A stretch of DNA of 37,437 nt from Pseudomonadota bacterium (lineage in GTDB: Bacteria > Bdellovibrionota_C > UBA2361 > OMII01). The notes beneath the pieces are model-generated. The model ran no database searches. It was not told where the DNA came from and was given only the letters and a program-made list of their open reading frames with translations. Numbering within the stretch: position 1 is the stretch's first letter; the number at the start of each line of letters is the position of its first letter. Made by a program: the position numbers and the translations under genes. Shown here piece by piece: positions 1 through 8,203 of this stretch. Location: NCBI GenBank assembly GCA_900299035.1, contig OMIG01000034.1, positions 1 to 37,437 of the forward strand, in the 5' to 3' direction.

Positions 1-2460
1 CCAGTCACACACGAGCGCATAGATGTCATTCGTCCATCCCGGATACGGCGCGAAGTTGTAGGAGCCGGAGGGGCTAATGCTTCCGTATACGGTTGAGTCT
101 CCCGAGGCAGGATTCGAACCGAATCCTGATGCGAACGCCCAACCTGTGAAGGATGCGCCCACGTTTCTGTCTGTCGTCATTGAGACGTAGCACTGTCCTG
201 TGCCGCTACAGTCGCCGTACCATCCTGCAAACTGATAGCCGTCCGATGGCGATGCGATCAAGGTCTGTACGGAGTTGGCTGGATAGTAGCCACTGGCGAG
301 GTTAACGCTGCCCCCTTGGTTGGGGTTTATGTACAGGTAGTAGGAGCTTGGTGGGACCGGAGTGTAGGTTGCGGTGTGGGTTGAGGTTGCCGTCGGGGTC
401 AGTGTGGGTGTCCTGGTGGGGGTGTACGTGGGCGTGGCTGTAGGCGTCGTTGTGCGAGTAGTCGTTGGAGTGCTCGTTGCAGTGCTGGTGGGGCTCGCTG
501 AGGAGGTAGGGGTGTGGGTGGGAGTAGCCGTGCTGCTTGGGCTTTGCGTTGGAGTTCGCGTTGCCGTTACAGAAGGCGTCACCGAAGGCGTGTTGGTTGG
601 TGTTGAGGTTTGAGTTGGAGTGTGAGTTGGAGTTTGGGTGCTGGTTGGCGTGTGAGTTGCAGTAATAGAAGGCGTTAGCGAGGGGGTGTTGGTTGGTGTT
701 GAGGTTTGAGTTGGAGTGCGAGTTGGTGTTTGGGTGCTGGTTGGTGTGTGGGTTGCAGTAATAGAAGGCGTTAGCGAGGGGGTGTTGGTTGGTGTTGAGG
801 TTTGAGTTGGAGTGTGAGTTGGAGTTTGGGTGCTGCTCGGCGTGTGGGTTGGAGTGCGGGTTGCAGTGCTGGAGGGTGTCACGGAGGGGGTAGCAGTGGC
901 GCTTGCGGTTGGTGTGCTCGTTGCAGTGTTTTGGGGTGTTTCAGTGGGCGTGCTCGTAGAAGTGTTGCGCGGCGTGTTAGTTGGTGTGTTCGTCAGGGTG
1001 TCTATCGGCGTGTCAGTCGGGGTGTTCGTGGGGGTATCTTGAGGCGTTTCGGTTGGAGTGCGAGTTGGCGTGCTCGACGGGCTGACGCTAGGTGTGACCG
1101 TAGGCGTGGTGGTGGGCGAAACTGTCGGAGTTAAAGTGCTCGTGCTGGTGCTGGTCGGGGTTGTCGTAGGCGTGTCCGCGGGAGTGTCTGTGGGCGTGGC
1201 GCTAGGGCTATCAGTCGGAGTGCTGGAAGGCGTTGGAGTCGCCGTCTGTGTGTCGGCTGGGGAGGCTGTTGGCGTCGTTGTGGGAGTAATCGTGTCAGAG
1301 GGGGTTGCGCTTGGGGTCTCTGAAGGGGTGCTTGTGGGAGTGTCAGTTGGGCTCGCTGTAGGCGTCTCCGTGGGCGTGCCGTTGCCGCCATTCAAGGGCA
1401 CTGCCAACGGGGTGATTGTCGGAGTGCTAGGCGGCGTAGGGGTCGAAAGCTCAGTTGCAGCGCGTCCACAGACCACGCTCTGGCGGGGCAGCTTGTTGGC
1501 GGCCTGGAGGGCTTGGCGGTGCAGGCGGCGGATCTGCTTTACCGCGATCCGTCGCTCGGATATCGGCGCACCAGTCGCCTCCCCCGACCTCCGGTTTGCG
1601 AAGATTCCTATTCGCCGGAGCCTCATCAGGAGAGCGCGGTACCGCGCGTTTTCGCGCCGAAATGAGTGTGCAGCGCAGCCGGGTGGAACGGTCTTGCACG
1701 AGACCAGATTCTTGGGCAGCGAGAAGCTCTCGTTGATGATCGCGAATCGTATAAAATCGACCTGCCTCTCGGCAGCCGAAAGCTCTCTGTCGAGAGTCAC
1801 TCGTTGGGGCCCCGGCGGAAGGCCGGCAACGACGAGGTCTTTTGAGGCCTTAATCAGGCTTCGAACAAATGTCTGAAGGGCGATGGCTCTCTGGTCTGCT
1901 GCGGAGAGGCTGCCGGCCTTGTTTGTCGAGGTGCAGCTTTCCCCCAAGGAGCCTTTGGAGCGGCCGAGAAAGAGCTGTATGTCGCGGCTCTCGGTTGAGA
2001 GGAGCTGCTCGGGGAAGAATGCGAAGCCCTCAAGTCTTGGGACTAGCGTGTACGAGGAGTCAGAAGGGAGGCGAGAGAAGCGGAAGAAGCCTTTGCTGTC
2101 CGTTTTCGCTGACTGAAAGAGGAACCGCTTCTGGGATAATGATTCGACACTTCTCCCCTGAGGCAGAGACTCGCTGGATGTGCCTTCGCCCTGATTTTTG
2201 ATGAGGTACACGACAACTGGCTGGCCTAGGGGTTGTCCCTTCTCGGTGACGATCGATCCGTTTAGGCTCAATGAGTGCGGCGCGTGACTCGATACGCTTG
2301 AGGCTGGGGTCTGCTCGGCAGGGAGGATGGCTTTGCTAGCCGCTTTTGGCTGCCGGGGCCGCTCGTCGCAGAGTGCGGGCGGGGAACAGAGGGCTGCAAA
2401 GAGCCACAGCGTGGCGAGAGCCAGCCTCGTTCGCGAGAAATGTAGACTGCTTAGACCCAT
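1..2460 (-). CDS. Secreted Thr/Pro-rich surface protein with CnaB-like and InlB-type repeat domains (3' end outside window)
   Basis: This reading frame is open from an ATG at 2460 to the left edge (820 codons, no stop), so the ORF track does not list it; the plus-strand GV-rich ORFs at 374-1876 are its shadows. GGGGAGG lies just upstream of the ATG. Residues 1-31 form a signal peptide ending ...[11 protein letters not shown]. Residues about 60-165 resemble a carboxypeptidase-regulatory/CnaB-like beta-sandwich ([20 protein letters not shown], later [13 protein letters not shown]). A basic helical stretch follows to about 350. Residues about 357-697 are an almost pure TPTxTPS linker. Residues about 705-765 read GGSVNL...[13 protein letters not shown]...VGASF, the pattern of divergent InlB B-type repeats, and a further domain starts before the edge. 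It is probably a cell-surface or secreted protein with a long, possibly glycosylated stalk. The binding target is unknown. Confidence 0.85.
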   Translation of the reverse strand, partial: MGLSSLHFSRTRLALATLWLFAALCSPPALCDERPRQPKAASKAILPAEQTPASSVSSHAPHSLSLNGSIVTEKGQPLGQPVVVYLIKNQGEGTSSESLPQGRSVESLSQKRFLFQSAKTDSKGFFRFSRLPSDSSYTLVPRLEGFAFFPEQLLSTESRDIQLFLGRSKGSLGESCTSTNKAGSLSAADQRAIALQTFVRSLIKASKDLVVAGLPPGPQRVTLDRELSAAERQVDFIRFAIINESFSLPKNLVSCKTVPPGCAAHSFRRENARYRALLMRLRRIGIFANRRSGEATGAPISERRIAVKQIRRLHRQALQAANKLPRQSVVCGRAATELSTPTPPSTPTITPLAVPLNGGNGTPTETPTASPTDTPTSTPSETPSATPSDTITPTTTPTASPADTQTATPTPSSTPTDSPSATPTDTPADTPTTTPTSTSTSTLTPTVSPTTTPTVTPSVSPSSTPTRTPTETPQDTPTNTPTDTPIDTLTNTPTNTPRNTSTSTPTETPQNTATSTPTASATATPSVTPSSTATRTPTHTPSSTQTPTHTPTQTSTPTNTPSLTPSITATHTPTSTQTPTRTPTQTSTPTNTPSLTPSITATHTPTSTQTPTHTPTQTSTPTNTPSVTPSVTATRTPTQSPSSTATPTHTPTSSASPTSTATSTPTTTRTTTPTATPTYTPTRTPTLTPTATSTHTATYTPVPPSSYYLYINPNQGGSVNLASGYYPANSVQTLIASPSDGYQFAGWYGDCSGTGQCYVSMTTDRNVGASFTGWAFASGFGSNPASGDSTVYGSISPSGSYNFAPYPGWTNDIYALVCDW
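569..845. repeat. 96-bp tandem repeat inside the Thr/Pro linker
   Basis: The motif gaggtttgagttggagtg recurs at 605, 701 and 797, exactly 96 bp apart. Copies 605-700 and 701-796 differ at only a few positions; a degenerate partial copy precedes and another follows. Each unit encodes 32 residues of Thr-Pro linker on the minus strand, so length changes by unit gain or loss would stay in frame. The surrounding 370-1390 is a looser array of the same six-base TP-coding pattern. Confidence 0.85.
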
Positions 2461-2628
2461 GCCCTCCCCAAAGGAGCTTGGTACTATCACCACCAGAGTC
2501 GACAGAGTTCAAAGCTCCGTTAATGATCCGGGGCGATTTTCTTCCTGCGGAAGTGCGGCATTGAAGAACTCGCTTCGCCGGCTTAAACCGCAACGAGAGC
2601 ATAAGTGAGTAAGTTTAATCCCTTAAGC

Positions 2629-3147
2629 CTAGCGCCGCGGGGGAAATCGGTTTAGCAGGTCTCGTAACGGCTCTTCCAGCAGAGGGTAGATGTGCAGCTG
2701 GGGGTGCTTCTCGAGCAGTGCCAGGAAGGGGTCATACTCGTCTAGTTGCCACGGCTCTACGCCTGACTCAACGGCGCGGTCACGCTCTCGGAGTTCGACC
2801 CAGCGAGAGAGCCCCTGGCCGAGCAGCTCAATCAGAGAGCCGTCAGAGTCGTCGTGCAGCGCCGCTGCGATCTCGCAAAGGTGCTGGCTCATCGCATCGT
2901 CGGCGCGGCTCTTAATCTCAGAGAATGCCCGGTCGAAAGCGTCCTTGTTTGACCGGTCAGCTATCTCAGAGGTGATCGTTCCAAAGGCTAGGACCGGGTC
3001 CATCTCTGCCAGCTTCAGGCAGTCGGCTGGTGACAGCAGGAGGATCTCAGCAGGCGCTGAGAGCGCACCGAGAGAGAGCGCTGCTACTGGGGCTAGGAGC
3101 GCCTTACAGGTGGCTGAGATTGAGGCTGAGAGGCCCTGGGACGACAT
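2629..3147 (-). CDS. Hypothetical protein, possibly exported
   Basis: I do not recognise a family. The 172-residue product from the ATG at 3147 begins with a small-residue-rich hydrophobic stretch (KALLAPVAALSLGALSAPA, about residues 14-32) that could be a signal peptide or anchor. The rest is acidic and helical, ending LLEEPLRDLLNRFPPRR. The track start at 3189 is a TTG that would add 14 residues with no better ribosome site. The overlapping plus-strand ORF 2690-3199 is Ser/Arg-rich in the way antisense frames are, so the minus frame is preferred. It sits upstream of and in the same direction as the large surface-protein gene, separated by 168 bp, and might be cotranscribed with it. Confidence 0.6.
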   Translation of the reverse strand: MSSQGLSASISATCKALLAPVAALSLGALSAPAEILLLSPADCLKLAEMDPVLAFGTITSEIADRSNKDAFDRAFSEIKSRADDAMSQHLCEIAAALHDDSDGSLIELLGQGLSRWVELRERDRAVESGVEPWQLDEYDPFLALLEKHPQLHIYPLLEEPLRDLLNRFPPRR

Positions 3148-3189
3148 AGTAGTGCCGATATATTCCGGCAAGGGGTCCGTAAGCCGCAA

Positions 3190-3503
3190 GGAGCAATAGT
3201 TTTAGCCTCCGAGCCGCCATAGCGCAGGCGGCGAGAGGGGTGTTCGTATCGGTCCTAATCGGAATGTAGAGGGGGAATCAGGGGCTACATTCAGAGCGGC
3301 CGTCAGTTAGTACTCACGGGCTAAAGCGTGAGTCATACCTCACTACAGTTCTGCGACAGCAGCGATATCGAGCTTCTGTCAGGTTCACTACAAGGTTGTG
3401 CTCTTCGTTTCGTTGAGGGCAGTTTCCCGCGATTCAAGCGCGGGAACGGACGAGGAGAGGGGGCTAGCTAGCTCCGTATCTGTGCAACCGTGAGAGTGAT
3501 TCC
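3190..3503. other. 314-bp intergenic region with two hairpins
   Basis: No convincing coding frame was found. Two inverted repeats are visible: ACTCACG/CGTGAGT (3312-3318 with 3327-3333, 8-nt loop) and TTCCCGCG/CGCGGGAA (3424-3431 with 3439-3446, 7-nt loop). Neither is followed by a T run, so they are not classical terminators. They lie in the putative leader of the gene at 3504 and could be RNA structure or protein-binding palindromes. No known riboswitch core was recognised. Confidence 0.5.
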
Positions 3504-3920
3504 ATGGCAGTTCCTCCTAATACTCCCCCTACACCAACGAGCGCTAGCATCTCCCGCGCGGTAGCTGCGCTCGGCGCTGGCTCCGACGGCCGGATGGCGG
3601 TGGTGGTCAAAGATCCCCGGGGAGAAGCTGCTGCTGAAAAGCTAGTGTCTGTAGTTCCGACCGTAGTTGCCACGACCTTGAGCTGCGTGGTTGAGACCCT
3701 CGCCAAGCACGAGGTGGGAGCGATGATGGATGACCAAGCCAGTCAAGAAGCGGGAGGCGAGCTTCTCGTTGGCGTCGACATACGTCAGCTGCCGACAGCT
3801 GATACCATGCTCCTGGCCGAGGGGCTCCGCCACTCGCGTGCGTGCGGGGCGGTGTTTGTCATGAGTGAGGGGCAGTTCGCCCTGTTCGATCGGGCGCTGT
3901 TTCACTTCGTGCTCGCATAA
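3504..3920 (+). CDS. Hypothetical protein, 138 aa
   Basis: The family is not recognised. The ATG at 3504 follows a GAGAG stretch. The product has a short Pro/Thr/Ser N-terminus, then a soluble alpha/beta-looking body with alternating hydrophobic strands (GRMAVVVKDP, GELLVGVDIRQL, ACGAVFVMSEGQFALFD), somewhat like a small roadblock/longin or STAS-sized fold; that comparison is only an impression. It has no membrane segment. Its stop is one base from the convergent stop of the coiled-coil gene at 3922. The frame has normal codon composition for the window and the antisense alternatives are shorter. Confidence 0.65.
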   Translation: MAVPPNTPPTPTSASISRAVAALGAGSDGRMAVVVKDPRGEAAAEKLVSVVPTVVATTLSCVVETLAKHEVGAMMDDQASQEAGGELLVGVDIRQLPTADTMLLAEGLRHSRACGAVFVMSEGQFALFDRALFHFVLA

Positions 3921-3921
3921 G

Positions 3922-4233
3922 TTAATGCAGCTTGACCAGCAGCCGCTTCAGCACCGCGCTCTGCCGCTGGAACTGCTCAAGGTGGCGCTGCATCTCTGAA
4001 ATCGAGCGGCGCGATTCATCTTCGAGTTCAGCAGCCGAAGATTCCAGGGCGCCCGAGCGCTGCTCAAGCTCCTCCATACGCTCAACCAGCTCCTCAAGGG
4101 CCTGGAGCGGATTCGCTTCGTACGTTGTTGGAGCGCGGCCTTCCTGAGCCGGGGCCTGGGGCTCACGCACGACCTCAACCTCTATCTGGTCGACGAGACG
4201 CGAGCGCTTCTCTGACTCTTCATGCGTTGACAT
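3922..4233 (-). CDS. Small coiled-coil protein, 103 aa
   Basis: This is a short acidic protein. Residues about 40-100 (LQALEELVERMEELEQRSGA and following) form a continuous heptad-like coiled coil with no membrane segment; the N-terminal third is charged and probably disordered. GAGGGGGA lies about 10 bases before the ATG at 4233. It faces the gene at 3504-3920 tail to tail with a single base between stops. The function is unknown; oligomerising adaptor or scaffold roles are possible, but nothing in the sequence decides. Confidence 0.7.
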   Translation of the reverse strand: MSTHEESEKRSRLVDQIEVEVVREPQAPAQEGRAPTTYEANPLQALEELVERMEELEQRSGALESSAAELEDESRRSISEMQRHLEQFQRQSAVLKRLLVKLH

Positions 4234-4395
4234 GGCTGGCCGTCCCCCTCTTCAGTAGCTTGGCTAATGTCACTAGGAGCAAAACTCGTTCTCAAGTCGG
4301 CAGCCTTTGCCCGCGCGCTCTTTCGGTGAGTTAGCGTCGCTGGTAGGCAGCTTCTGCCGGGGGCGGATTAGGCACAAACTGCCGGGACCAGAGAG

Positions 4396-5160
4396 ATGAT
4401 GAGCGCAGAACGGGTGAGTTGCCGAGGTGTCCTTTCCGCAAAAGGATGCTACAAGACCCTGATGCTCCCGGATTTTCTCGCCGATGCGCCCCTGTGGTAC
4501 CTCGCGTTCCTCTTTAGCACCGTGTGCCACGAAGCCGCACACTCACTTGTAGCGAAGTGGGGGGGTGACTACACCGCCTACGCAGGCGGGCAGGTTACCC
4601 TCGACCCGATGCCTCACCTGCGTCGTGAGCCTGTTGGGCTCCTCATTCTGCCGCTTCTGTCGTTCTTCCTCTTCCGAGGCGGGGGAATGATTGGGTGGGG
4701 CAGCGCTCCCTACGACCCGTACTGGCAGATCCGCTACCCACGCCGGGCGGCTCTCATGGCCTTGGCCGGCCCGATGAGCAATTTCCTCCTGGTGATCCTG
4801 TCCGGCACGCTCCTGCTTGTAGGGATTAAGGCAGGGGTCTTTGCGCTCTCAGACAGCATGCTCTCGCTCGCAACAGGTGAAGGCATATACGGCGCGTGCG
4901 CCTACTTCCTCGCCATATTCTTCAAGCTCAATCTCATCCTGGGCGTATTTAACCTTTTGCCGGTTCCGCCTCTCGACGGCCACTCAGCGTTAGGGCTCAT
5001 TCTGCCAGAGTCAACGTTCCTCAAGTTCCTTGAGCTGGTTCGTACCCCGACCTTCTCGCTGATCGGCTTGCTGGTCGCTTACAACGTCTTCCCCTACCTG
5101 CTGTGGCCGGTGCTCCAGTGGACAGTAGTAATGTTTTACAAGATTGCGCTTGCTACTTGA
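4396..5160 (+). CDS. M50-family membrane zinc metalloprotease (site-2-protease-like)
   Basis: This is an integral membrane protein of the M50 peptidase family. The zinc motif HEAAH is at about residues 45-49, and the second conserved motif NLLPVPPLDGH is at about 186-196, supplying the third ligand Asp; the AGPMSNFLL segment matches the family's central helix. At least five hydrophobic segments are present. There is no PDZ insertion, so it resembles the short, widespread M50 subgroup rather than RseP. The start is uncertain: ATG at 4396 or 4399 follows AGAGAG, while ATG 4462 would give a start (MLPDFLADAP) immediately before the first helix. It overlaps the convergent mutM stop by 8 bp. The substrate is unknown. 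Confidence 0.85.
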   Translation: MMSAERVSCRGVLSAKGCYKTLMLPDFLADAPLWYLAFLFSTVCHEAAHSLVAKWGGDYTAYAGGQVTLDPMPHLRREPVGLLILPLLSFFLFRGGGMIGWGSAPYDPYWQIRYPRRAALMALAGPMSNFLLVILSGTLLLVGIKAGVFALSDSMLSLATGEGIYGACAYFLAIFFKLNLILGVFNLLPVPPLDGHSALGLILPESTFLKFLELVRTPTFSLIGLLVAYNVFPYLLWPVLQWTVVMFYKIALAT

Positions 5161-5974
5161 GCGCCCGCGGCTTGCGCTGGCACGAGGGGCTGAGGTGCGT
5201 TCCGCGCTGCCCAACCACGATGCGGCGGATAGTCATGCCGCATCTTTGGCAAGGCTGACCGTCCCTGCCGTACACAACTGGAGAGTACATCCCACCGTCA
5301 ACGACGCCGTCTCCGAAGTCGGTGCCGAGCAGCGAGACCGCCTTTGAGAGCACCGATACGATTGCCGAGTGCAGCGCTGCGAGCTTCACTGGTGGAATTC
5401 GGTTGCAGGGCGTGAGCGGGTGAATGTTCGCCACCCACAGGCACTCATCAACGTAGATGTTGCCGAGGCCCGCGATGAGCGACTGGTTGAGGAGCGTTGG
5501 CTTAACGGCACCCTTGCGCGAAGAGAGGATAGTGCCGAGAGCCTCGGGCGTGAAATCTTCGCTCAGCGGCTCAATGCCGATGTCACCGACGACGTCATCG
5601 GGCGAGGCTGTCAGGTACATTCGCCCAAACTTGCGCGTGTCATTGAAGCGCAGGGTCTTCCCGTTGCTTAGGAAAATTACGACACGATCGTGCGGCTCTA
5701 CAGGGATGGCGGTTGGCAAGACGTCGAGGGAGCCGCTCATGCGCAGGTGGGTGTAGAGGAAGAGTGTTTTCTTCGCTGAGAGCTCCAAGCCGACAAACTT
5801 CCCTCGGCGAAACACGTGTGAGATGCGTGAGCCAGCGACCTGTTTCGGGAACAGGCGGGCGCCACCGTGGGCAACCGTGCGGTCCCACAGCACCTGGGCG
5901 CCCTCGATTGAGAGCCCCTCAACCCGCTCTCGCAGGTACCGTACGGTCGACTCTACTTCTGGCAGCTCCGGCAT
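5153..5974 (-). CDS. mutM: Formamidopyrimidine-DNA glycosylase (Fpg/MutM)
   Basis: This base-excision repair enzyme removes oxidised purines and nicks the abasic site. The start is set at 5974, not 5989, because the catalytic residue is Pro2 of MPELPEVE and must be exposed by Met removal. Visible landmarks are Pro2/Glu3, the beta-turn lysine in RRGKF (K59), the NDTRKFGRM region, the helix-two-turn-helix GLGNIYVDE with Asn172, and the C-terminal zinc-finger region. That finger reads CQRC-x16-SPSC: the third zinc ligand is Ser262 instead of Cys (AGC codon, one base from TGC). The length, 273 aa, is normal. The gene is divergent from the FapA-like gene and converges with the M50 gene with an 8-bp overlap. 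Confidence 0.95.
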   Translation of the reverse strand: MPELPEVESTVRYLRERVEGLSIEGAQVLWDRTVAHGGARLFPKQVAGSRISHVFRRGKFVGLELSAKKTLFLYTHLRMSGSLDVLPTAIPVEPHDRVVIFLSNGKTLRFNDTRKFGRMYLTASPDDVVGDIGIEPLSEDFTPEALGTILSSRKGAVKPTLLNQSLIAGLGNIYVDECLWVANIHPLTPCNRIPPVKLAALHSAIVSVLSKAVSLLGTDFGDGVVDGGMYSPVVYGRDGQPCQRCGMTIRRIVVGQRGTHLSPSCQRKPRALK

Positions 5975-6146
5975 GGTTTTACGTCGCAAATGGGCGTTTT
6001 AACGATCGGGGAGTGTAGCAAAAGGCCCAAAAGAGAGCCACTTCTGAGGGTTAGCCTGGCCTCTGGGGGTGCGCTGCATGGAAGCCCCTGTAATCGCTCA
6101 ATGTGGGGCACAGTTGTGCCGATCTTTACAAGTGAAGAGGAACACC

Positions 6147-7598
6147 GTGAAAGTCGTTCACCGCAAAGAGACGAACGTGATGATTCTGGAGCTGCTGGTC
6201 TCAGACGACCGGCTGAAGCTCTTTGCGCGCGTTGTCCCCCAGGCAGAGTGTAACTTGGCGCGCGAAGACGAGTTCCTCAAAGAAGTTGAGTCGATCGCCC
6301 CGAAAGACCTAATCGATCGGATGGTGGTGTGGGACATAGTCTCTGAGCTGAGGCAGGGAAAAGGGTGCGAGGGCCGCCGCGTGGCACGCGGAGTCGCTCC
6401 GGTGCAGGGCAGAGACGGCAAGCTCGTGTGGCTTGTGCGCCGATTCACTCCCGGAAAGGGAGAGGATGCCGACCGGGAATTTGTCGACTTCTTTACTCTA
6501 GGGCTCTTTGAGAACGTCGCTAAGGGCCGTGAGGTCGCTCGAATCTACAAGCCGACGGGCGGCACTCCAGGCATGGACGTTCTCGGAAAGCCGCTCTCCA
6601 CCAAAAGCGGCCGCGCTATCAGCCCGCGCTTTGACAAGACGATAGAGCCGCGCGCGGACGATGCCGAGGAGGCCTACACGACGCTGGTGGCTGCAGTTGA
6701 CGGCTACGTGCACGACGAGGGCGGCAAGTTCACTATTCGGGAGGTGCTGCACGTCACTGGAAACCTCGACTACAGCATGGGCCACATAGACTTCATCGGC
6801 AGCGTCCGCATCGGCGGCGACGTGCAAAAAGGGTTCAACATCAAGGCCCGCGGCAAGATTGAGGTGCTCGGCTCCGTGCTAGGAGACAACGTAATTACGA
6901 GCGAGTCATCGGTCACCATTAAGGGCTTTCACTACGGCGGCGAAGGGTCATCACTCTCCGCTAAGGGGGACTACACCGTTGACTCAGCCGAGAAGGTCTC
7001 TACCGATGTTGGCGGCAACATATTCGTGGCGCGCGAGGCGAGGGAGTGCGCGCTGTGCTCGTCTTCGGCAGTGATTTCGCCGCGCGCTGCCTTTATTGGC
7101 GGGACAGTATGGTGCGTTAAGGGCTTTGAGGGGCGCGTGGTCGGCAACCCAGCTGGGGTAAAGACGGTCATTGAGATTCGAAATGAGCTTGAAGTCACCA
7201 AGGAGTACCGCAAGCTTAGCGAAAACCTGAGGAAGTACGCTGCCGCCGGCGCCGCTCTTGAGCTGCACATCGGCCCGTACCTGAAGAACCGCAACCGAGT
7301 GCCGCTTTTGCGCAACCAGTTCAAGGAAAAGATGATGGCCCTGCTCGATAAGTACGACCAGGTCCAGAAATCCTTGGAGCACCTCAGGGGCATTGAGAAG
7401 AGAATGAGGGAAGGGAAGCCTCTTGAATCTTCTGCCCGGGTCAACATCCGGGAGACGGCGCACGCCGGTACCGCCCTCAAGACGGGCGAAACCGTCCTTG
7501 AGTTCAAGGACCCCCAGACTGGGCCGATTAGCTTCAGGCCAAGCGACGACAGGAGCGAGTGGCAGCAGCAAGAGTACGTAGAGCTTACAGTGGAGTAG
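6147..7598 (+). CDS. DUF342 / FapA-like protein
   Basis: A 483-residue protein of the FapA (DUF342) family: an N-terminal alpha/beta part, then a central run of short beta-helix turns rich in Gly and Val (VTGNLDYSMGHIDFIGSVRI, GGDVQKGFNIKARGKIEVLG, SVTIKG, GGNIFVAREA) at about residues 210-340. A predicted coiled coil (KEYRKLSENLRKY...LDKYDQVQKSLEHL) spans about 350-440, and a short C-terminal beta region ends the protein. GTG 6147 is chosen over the track ATG at 6069 because GAAGAGG lies 6 bases upstream and the extra N-terminus is Cys-rich and atypical. FapA proteins act in polar flagellar localisation in some Vibrio, but here no flagellar assembly genes adjoin. It is probably cotranscribed with the CBS gene 3 bases downstream. 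Confidence 0.85.
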   Translation: MKVVHRKETNVMILELLVSDDRLKLFARVVPQAECNLAREDEFLKEVESIAPKDLIDRMVVWDIVSELRQGKGCEGRRVARGVAPVQGRDGKLVWLVRRFTPGKGEDADREFVDFFTLGLFENVAKGREVARIYKPTGGTPGMDVLGKPLSTKSGRAISPRFDKTIEPRADDAEEAYTTLVAAVDGYVHDEGGKFTIREVLHVTGNLDYSMGHIDFIGSVRIGGDVQKGFNIKARGKIEVLGSVLGDNVITSESSVTIKGFHYGGEGSSLSAKGDYTVDSAEKVSTDVGGNIFVAREARECALCSSSAVISPRAAFIGGTVWCVKGFEGRVVGNPAGVKTVIEIRNELEVTKEYRKLSENLRKYAAAGAALELHIGPYLKNRNRVPLLRNQFKEKMMALLDKYDQVQKSLEHLRGIEKRMREGKPLESSARVNIRETAHAGTALKTGETVLEFKDPQTGPISFRPSDDRSEWQQQEYVELTVE

Positions 7599-7601
7599 GG
7601 T

Positions 7602-8099
7602 ATGGAAAAGAAAGACCTCTTAACAAACATTCACTCAGCTTGCGCGGTCGGGATGCAGCTCATTCCGCCCACGCTGCTGTGCGACAGCATCGGGTCTATA
7701 GGGCTCAAGACGCCGCTCGTGGTGAAGCCCGAGACGACCCTCGCCGAGTGCGTCGCCGTGCTGCAGCGGCACAAGGTGGGCAGCTTGCTCGTGGTCGATG
7801 AGCACGGCAAGCTCGTTGGCATCTTCACCGAGCGAGACTGTATCCTAAAGGTCATGGGCAAGGTTCCGTCGCTGCAAGATGCCGTGGTCGGGGACTTTAT
7901 GACAGCGCACCCAGCAAGCGAACGGCCCGAGGCATCGATAGCGTTCGCGCTCAACCTCATGTCGCACGGCGGATTCCGCCACGTGCCGATCGTCGACCAG
8001 GATGGGATGCCGATAGGAATTGTGTCCGTGAAGGACATCGTGGACCACATCGTGAGGAAGATGCTGGAGGCAATCTACGAGGCGGTAGACCAGCCGTGA
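7602..8099 (+). CDS. CBS-domain-pair protein
   Basis: A stand-alone Bateman module. CBS1 is about residues 35-85 (TPLVVKPETTLAECVAVLQR...GIFTERD) and CBS2 about 95-152 (FMTAHPASERPEASIAFALN...RHVPIVDQDGMPIGIVSVKD). Both contain the typical nucleotide-contact G-h-h-T/S-x-x-D turn (GIFTERD, GIVSVKD). A 30-residue N-terminal extension has no recognised domain. Such proteins usually sense adenine nucleotides and regulate a partner. It starts 3 bases after the FapA-like stop, with GGAG of the preceding gene's end serving as ribosome site, so the two are probably translationally linked and may work together. Confidence 0.9.
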   Translation: MEKKDLLTNIHSACAVGMQLIPPTLLCDSIGSIGLKTPLVVKPETTLAECVAVLQRHKVGSLLVVDEHGKLVGIFTERDCILKVMGKVPSLQDAVVGDFMTAHPASERPEASIAFALNLMSHGGFRHVPIVDQDGMPIGIVSVKDIVDHIVRKMLEAIYEAVDQP

Positions 8100-8136
8100 C
8101 GCCCTGGGCCAGGAAGGTTCGGAGGCACAGAGCCAT

Positions 8137-8171
8137 AAAAAAAGGGGCCGCCAGATTTGGCAGCCCCTTTT
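8137..8171 (-). terminator. Intrinsic terminator of hppA (bidirectional)
   Basis: A 14-bp stem (AAAAGGGGCTGCCA paired with TGGCGGCCCCTTTT in the minus transcript, with one G-U pair) and a 4-base loop are followed by a T7 run on the minus strand. It lies 33 bp past the hppA stop. Read on the plus strand it has a C-A mismatch and TTTT, so it can also end the FapA/CBS transcript. Confidence 0.85.
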
Positions 8172-8203
8172 ACGTTTGGCCGAAACTTTCAGCCCTCAGT
8201 CCG

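Noticed and set aside
374-1876. Plus-strand ORFs encoding VGVxVGV repeats (374-613, 830-1042, 1058-1876)
   Set aside because: They are antisense shadows of the Thr-Pro linker; the minus frame has a signal peptide, ribosome site, recognisable domains and stays open for 820 codons.
6971-7630. Minus-strand ORFs of 219 and 195 aa within the FapA-like gene
   Set aside because: Opposite-strand shadows of a recognised family; no domain or ribosome site seen.
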